This document shows positions 8,322-10,245 of a DNA stretch of 10,245 bases, in pieces (position 1 is the stretch's first letter; each line of letters opens with the position of its first letter). The position numbers and the translations under genes are program-made. Source of the stretch: Phycisphaerales bacterium UBA7708 (GTDB lineage Bacteria > Planctomycetota > Phycisphaerae > Sedimentisphaerales > Anaerohalosphaeraceae); contig DLFY01000181.1 of the NCBI GenBank assembly GCA_002482415.1, forward strand, positions 7,677-17,921. The letters run 5' to 3'. The notes below the pieces were generated by a model that worked only from the letters and a program-made list of their open reading frames with translations, had not been told where the DNA came from and did no database searches.

Positions 8322-8327
8322 ATTATA
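8322..8327 (-). promoter_or_regulatory. TATAAT-like -10 box upstream of the GH140-like gene
   Basis: On the minus strand these six bases read TATAAT, an exact match to the sigma-70 -10 consensus, 24 nt ahead of the start codon at 8298. Initiation here would give a leader of under 20 nt that still contains the AAAGGAG ribosome binding site. No clear TTGACA-like -35 box sits 16-18 nt upstream, so the promoter would need an activator, or the match is chance. Confidence 0.35.
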
Positions 8328-8341
8328 CTGATCCCACTTGA

Positions 8342-8593
8342 AATTTTCCGTTTCGTCGCGGCCAAAGAGCTATCAGCCGCCAGCTTCCAGCACTATCTTT
8401 ATCACCGCGGCTGCGTAGGGTAACGTTACCCCGTGAATACACGCGGCATAAAAGCGGCCTATGGCCGTCGCGGAATAATCATACCTGTTGGGTATACTAT
8501 GTTTATGATGGACATCATCTGATTGCCGAGTATAATCCGAGTACAAGCTCTTTTATACGTAAATATATCTACGGCCCCGGCATTGACCGGCCG
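8342..8593 (+). pseudogene. Degenerate upstream part of the Rhs gene, no start codon
   Basis: The Rhs frame is open from 8342 (in-frame TGA at 8339-8341) but contains no ATG, GTG or TTG start before 8594. Recognisable Rhs sequence begins at 8489 with WVYYVYDGHHLIAEYN and continues through KYIYGPGIDRP directly into the downstream gene. Just before it, in another frame, bases 8457-8471 read AYGRR, reminiscent of the YDALGRR motif that normally precedes YYVYDG in YD repeats; this suggests a frameshift between about 8472 and 8488. Upstream of about 8440 nothing resembles Rhs. The large N-terminal YD-repeat shell (normally over 1000 residues) is absent, so this is the truncated end of a once longer gene. 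Confidence 0.6.
8418..8431. promoter_or_regulatory. 14-bp perfect palindrome, LacI-family-like operator candidate
   Basis: GGGTAACGTTACCC is a perfect palindrome with a central CG flanked by AA/TT. This is the core geometry of LacI/GalR-family operators, for example the AACGTT cores of PurR and GalR sites. It lies 120-133 nt upstream of the GH140-like start codon and about 90 nt upstream of the TATAAT-like box, in the gap between the hydrolase operon and the divergent Rhs remnant. A sugar-responsive regulator controlling the hydrolase pair is a reasonable guess; no regulator gene is in the window. Confidence 0.4.
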
Positions 8594-9067
8594 GTGGCGA
8601 TGATTGTCTGCCCCGGCACCGTCGGCGGTTCGGAAACGTGGTATTATTACCATCAGGATGCCCTCGGCAATGTGGTGGCCCTGTCCAACAGCAGCGGGAC
8701 CCTGGCGGAAAGCTATGCCTACACCCCCTACGGCAGGGTACGGTTCTTCAACGCCGGCAACCAGGAAATCTCGGCAACGGCTATCGGGAATTCGATTCTC
8801 TTTACCGGCCGCAACTATGATGCCGAAACCGGCCTGTATTACTACCGCGCCCGCATGTACAGCCCCTACCTGGGCCGGTTTATGCAGACGGACCCGATTG
8901 GCTATTACGATAGTTTGAATCTGTATCAGTACTGCGGGAACAATCCAACGAATATAGTTGATCCCTTGGGATTAGCAGGGGGGACAATTACTTCCTTGGA
9001 CCCAGAAGGAGTTGGGATTGCTGGTGAGATTATGGGCAATGCAGAGATGGTTCGGAAAGCCGAATAA
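8594..9067 (+). CDS. Rhs repeat-associated core protein fragment with short C-terminal tip
   Basis: The first available start is GTG 8594 (or ATG 8600), giving about 157 residues, but homology continues upstream without a start, so this is a truncated gene that may not be expressed. The Rhs core is clear: HQDALGNVVALSNSSG, ESYAYTPYGRVRFF, then the highly conserved FTGRNYDAETGLYYYRARMY, SPYLGRFMQTDPIGYYD and LNLYQYCGNNPTNIVDPLGL (ending at 8974). DPLGL marks the normal boundary where a variable toxin tip begins. Only 31 residues follow (AGGTITSLDPEG to VRKAE) before TAA 9065-9067, too short for a typical toxin domain, so the tip is probably cut off. In full-length Rhs proteins the shell encapsulates the tip for delivery to neighbouring cells; this fragment cannot do that alone. 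Bases become AT-richer just after the boundary. Confidence 0.85.
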   Translation: MAMIVCPGTVGGSETWYYYHQDALGNVVALSNSSGTLAESYAYTPYGRVRFFNAGNQEISATAIGNSILFTGRNYDAETGLYYYRARMYSPYLGRFMQTDPIGYYDSLNLYQYCGNNPTNIVDPLGLAGGTITSLDPEGVGIAGEIMGNAEMVRKAE

Positions 9068-9071
9068 GTAG

Positions 9072-9091
9072 GGACAGTTACCTATTATGAG
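9072..9091 (+). repeat. 20-bp direct repeat, copy 1
   Basis: GGACAGTTACCTATTATGAG is identical to 9810-9829. The match extends leftward imperfectly: GAATAAG-TAG precedes it here and GAATAA in copy 2. It starts 4 nt after the stop codon of the Rhs fragment. No inverted partner arm follows this copy, unlike copy 2. Confidence 0.9.
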
Positions 9092-9205
9092 CATAATTGG
9101 CATAGATTCATATATTAAAAAAAAGATAGAAAGCGAGAAGGAATCTGTGTCTGATTCCAATAGTGTGTAGGAAGAAATAGTCAGGGTGGATAGCTTTTTG
9201 GTAGG

Positions 9206-9220
9206 ATGGGCCATGCCCAT
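9206..9220. repeat. Short GC-rich inverted repeat in AT-rich spacer
   Basis: ATGGGC (9206-9211), CAT, GCCCAT (9215-9220) is a perfect 6-bp inverted repeat with a 3-nt loop, within an otherwise AT-rich spacer. Such GGGCNNNGCCC hairpins occur in scattered REP-like sequences. No T-run follows, so it is not a terminator for the Rhs fragment. The rest of 9068-9286 holds a small GGAATC/GATTCC hairpin (9140-9158) and no supported gene. Confidence 0.4.
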
Positions 9221-9276
9221 GCGGGCTATTATTGCATTGTTTTGCTGATAAAATAAAAGATGAATAATCGAAAAGC

Positions 9277-9280
9277 AGGA
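9277..9280 (+). promoter_or_regulatory. Ribosome binding site fixing the start of the immunity-like gene
   Basis: AGGA sits 6 nt before ATG 9287. The upstream in-frame ATG at 9260 has only A-rich sequence before it, so 9287 is preferred. Confidence 0.5.
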
Positions 9281-9286
9281 ATAATA

Positions 9287-9769
9287 ATGAAATATAATTC
9301 CAAGGAGATATGCTATTTTGGGTTGAATGCTGGGAAATCGCGTTGGGAAAAAACGGAACGGCTTGGCCAGATTGCTTACAGAAGATATAATAAAAATCTG
9401 CAGCGAATTCTTCCTAAAATGCCTAAACGATATCAATCCTTCTTTAAAGATATTGGTAAACTTGGTGACGGAGACGTTAGCAAGATAACGTATAGTGTTT
9501 CTCCTCAGAAGGATTTCATAGAAATAGGTGTGACAAATTGCAACAACGGTAAACTGTATATCCTGAAATTTGCTACTATTCGAAAATGTAATCTAAATTA
9601 CCCAAGTGATGAACCGATATATTATGATAAAACAAGTCCAACTTTGGGTTTTTGGTTTGCCAGTGAATTAGGCATGACAAGAGATGGTTGGTTTATCTAT
9701 GAAATAATTTTTAGCAGTGGTGCAACGTTGTTTATTGAATTTAAGAAGTTCTCGTATAAAACTAAGTAG
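9287..9769 (+). CDS. Hypothetical protein, putative orphan immunity protein
   Basis: The protein has 160 residues from ATG 9287 (169 from ATG 9260). I do not recognise a named family. It is a small, probably cytosolic protein with no signal peptide or membrane segment, rich in Lys, Tyr, Phe and Ile. The N-terminal 60 residues are basic (KSRWEKTERLG, RRYNKNLQRILPKMPKR). The C-terminal half looks beta-rich: KITYSVSPQKDFIEIGV, GKLYILKF, then DGWFIYEIIFSSGATLFIEF and a basic end. Its coding DNA is much more AT-rich than the Rhs core and the hydrolase genes, which suggests transfer from outside. Position just after an Rhs core and tip, size and base composition all fit an immunity protein of a polymorphic toxin system, but the matching toxin is not intact here. 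It lies between the two 20-bp repeats. Confidence 0.65.
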   Translation: MKYNSKEICYFGLNAGKSRWEKTERLGQIAYRRYNKNLQRILPKMPKRYQSFFKDIGKLGDGDVSKITYSVSPQKDFIEIGVTNCNNGKLYILKFATIRKCNLNYPSDEPIYYDKTSPTLGFWFASELGMTRDGWFIYEIIFSSGATLFIEFKKFSYKTK

Positions 9770-9803
9770 TCGATCAGCCGGGCAGGTTGGGCAGGAATTT
9801 AAT

Positions 9804-9867
9804 GAATAAGGACAGTTACCTATTATGAGAATAAGACGCAAAACAAATGGTGACTGTCCCTATTATT
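9804..9867. repeat. REP-like imperfect palindromic element containing direct repeat copy 2
   Basis: The left arm GGACAGTTACC (9810-9820) pairs with the right arm GGTGACTGTCC (9849-9859) over 11 bp with one G-U wobble. Flanks extend the symmetry (GAATAAG on the left, CTATTATT on the right, the latter being AATAATAG in complement). The left half, through 9829, is the exact 20-bp copy of 9072-9091. A 64-bp unit with GGGACAGTYACC-type ends resembles REP elements moved by Y1 (RAYT) transposases. No such transposase is in the window, so mobility is inference. Confidence 0.6.
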
Positions 9868-10033
9868 TGAGGAATCTGTTAGACTCCACGCCATACTTTA
9901 CAGTAGGACAGAAGGTGTGACCCATGCTATACGAAAATGGATTATAGGCACACCAACTTGGGCGAAAGCTATGGAAATATCTTTTGTGGGAAAAATGATT
10001 AATTTAATTGGGAATTCTGATGATGGTTATTGA
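9854..10033 (+). pseudogene. Second Rhs tip-like C-terminal fragment, no start codon
   Basis: The frame is open from just after TGA 9851-9853, inside the palindromic element, to TGA 10031-10033, about 59 codons. There is no ATG with a ribosome binding site near the 5' end; ATG 9971 would leave only about 20 residues. The readable part includes EESVRLHAILYSRTEG, then AIRKWIIGTPTWAKAMEISF and VGKMINLIGNSDDGY. I do not recognise the family. It overlaps the next gene's start codon by 14 nt, the tight coupling typical of a toxin tip and its immunity gene. The likeliest reading is the C-terminal end of a displaced polymorphic-toxin tip whose front was lost at the repeat element. A chance open frame in AT-rich DNA cannot be excluded. 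Confidence 0.4.
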
Positions 10034-10245
10034 TATGATTAAATACCCTGTAATTTTATTTACCGATGAGAATGTCTTTGTTTATCCTAACGTTCAGCAT
10101 CTTACTGTAGCGAATACATCCGAACTTAAGCAAGAGCGTTATAAAAATGCATTATTGGTAGATTCAGAGTATAATACATATCTTATTAAAAAAGCCAAAA
10201 AGATTAAAAAGTTATGGAAGACCACTCTTGTCCAAGATAAATCTT
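10020..10245 (+). CDS. Hypothetical protein, putative second immunity protein (3' end outside window)
   Basis: The frame is open from ATG 10020 (a second ATG follows at 10023) to the window end: 75 codons without a stop in AT-rich DNA, where stops would be frequent by chance. A weak GGGA (10010-10013) lies 6 nt upstream. The protein begins MMVIDMIKYPVILFTDENVF, then VYPNVQHLTVANTSELKQ, and continues with a Lys-rich stretch (LIKKAKKIKKLWKTT). No signal peptide is present. I do not recognise the family. The start overlaps the stop of the tip-like fragment (10031-10033), which suggests translational coupling as in toxin-immunity pairs. Function is inferred from position only. Confidence 0.55.
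   Translation, partial: MMVIDMIKYPVILFTDENVFVYPNVQHLTVANTSELKQERYKNALLVDSEYNTYLIKKAKKIKKLWKTTLVQDKS

Noticed and set aside
7333-8322. Plus-strand open frame of 329 codons
   Set aside because: Antisense shadow of the DUF4038/GH140-like gene; its Pro/Arg/His/Ile-rich product has no domain pattern, and the minus-strand gene has a signal peptide, a strong ribosome binding site and clear motifs.
9087-9170. 27-codon plus-strand open frame starting inside repeat copy 1
   Set aside because: Very short, no ribosome binding site, no recognisable pattern.
9260-9286. Earlier ATG for the orphan immunity-like gene
   Set aside because: No Shine-Dalgarno before it, whereas ATG 9287 has AGGA at 6 nt; kept as an alternative only.
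8972-9436. Minus-strand open frame of 154 codons across the Rhs end and the orphan gene
   Set aside because: Spans the stop of one plus-strand gene and the start of another, has no good ribosome binding site, and contains both a repeat copy and a hairpin.

Overview
The window most likely comes from a planctomycete of the class Phycisphaerae, perhaps Sedimentisphaerales or an uncultured relative. The clues are protein architectures rather than a marker gene: an ECF sigma factor of the Rhodopirellula/Verrucomicrobium type followed 3 nt later by a membrane FecR-LamG protein, a secreted ThuA-like/PKD/LamG protein with a Cys-rich dockerin-like tail, and secreted polysaccharide-active enzymes. The placement is inferred from these family combinations.

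Layout. 1-807 (+): 3' part of a HEAT-repeat protein, 5' end outside the window. 808-1062: AT-rich gap with at most a weak terminator. 1063-5496 (+): a three-gene module of ECF sigma factor, FecR-LamG transmembrane protein (putative anti-sigma factor or sensor) and secreted multidomain surface protein. 5520-5554: a strong hairpin that can end transcription from both sides. 5580-8298 (-): two exported carbohydrate-active proteins in one probable operon, a DUF4038/GH140-like (apiosidase-like) hydrolase followed 43 nt later by a pectate-lyase-3-type beta-helix protein. A TATAAT-like box and a 14-bp perfect palindrome resembling a LacI-family operator lie upstream. 8342-9067 (+): the 3' end of an Rhs-repeat gene that has lost its start, ending in the conserved core, the DPLGL boundary and a very short tip. 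9068-10245: AT-rich DNA with an orphan immunity-like gene, two copies of an exact 20-bp repeat, a 64-bp imperfect palindrome, and a second tip-like fragment overlapped by another small immunity-like gene that runs off the window.

How it may work together. The sigma/FecR-LamG pair looks like a cell-surface signalling unit, and the secreted LamG/PKD protein is its obvious candidate target because it lies immediately downstream on the same strand. The convergent hydrolase pair points to breakdown of a plant- or alga-type polysaccharide, possibly pectin. The right-hand 1.9 kb looks like a decayed Rhs polymorphic-toxin locus in which tips and immunity genes have been swapped in, with the 20-bp repeats as possible recombination points. 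No tRNA, rRNA, CRISPR array, transposase or origin was seen.
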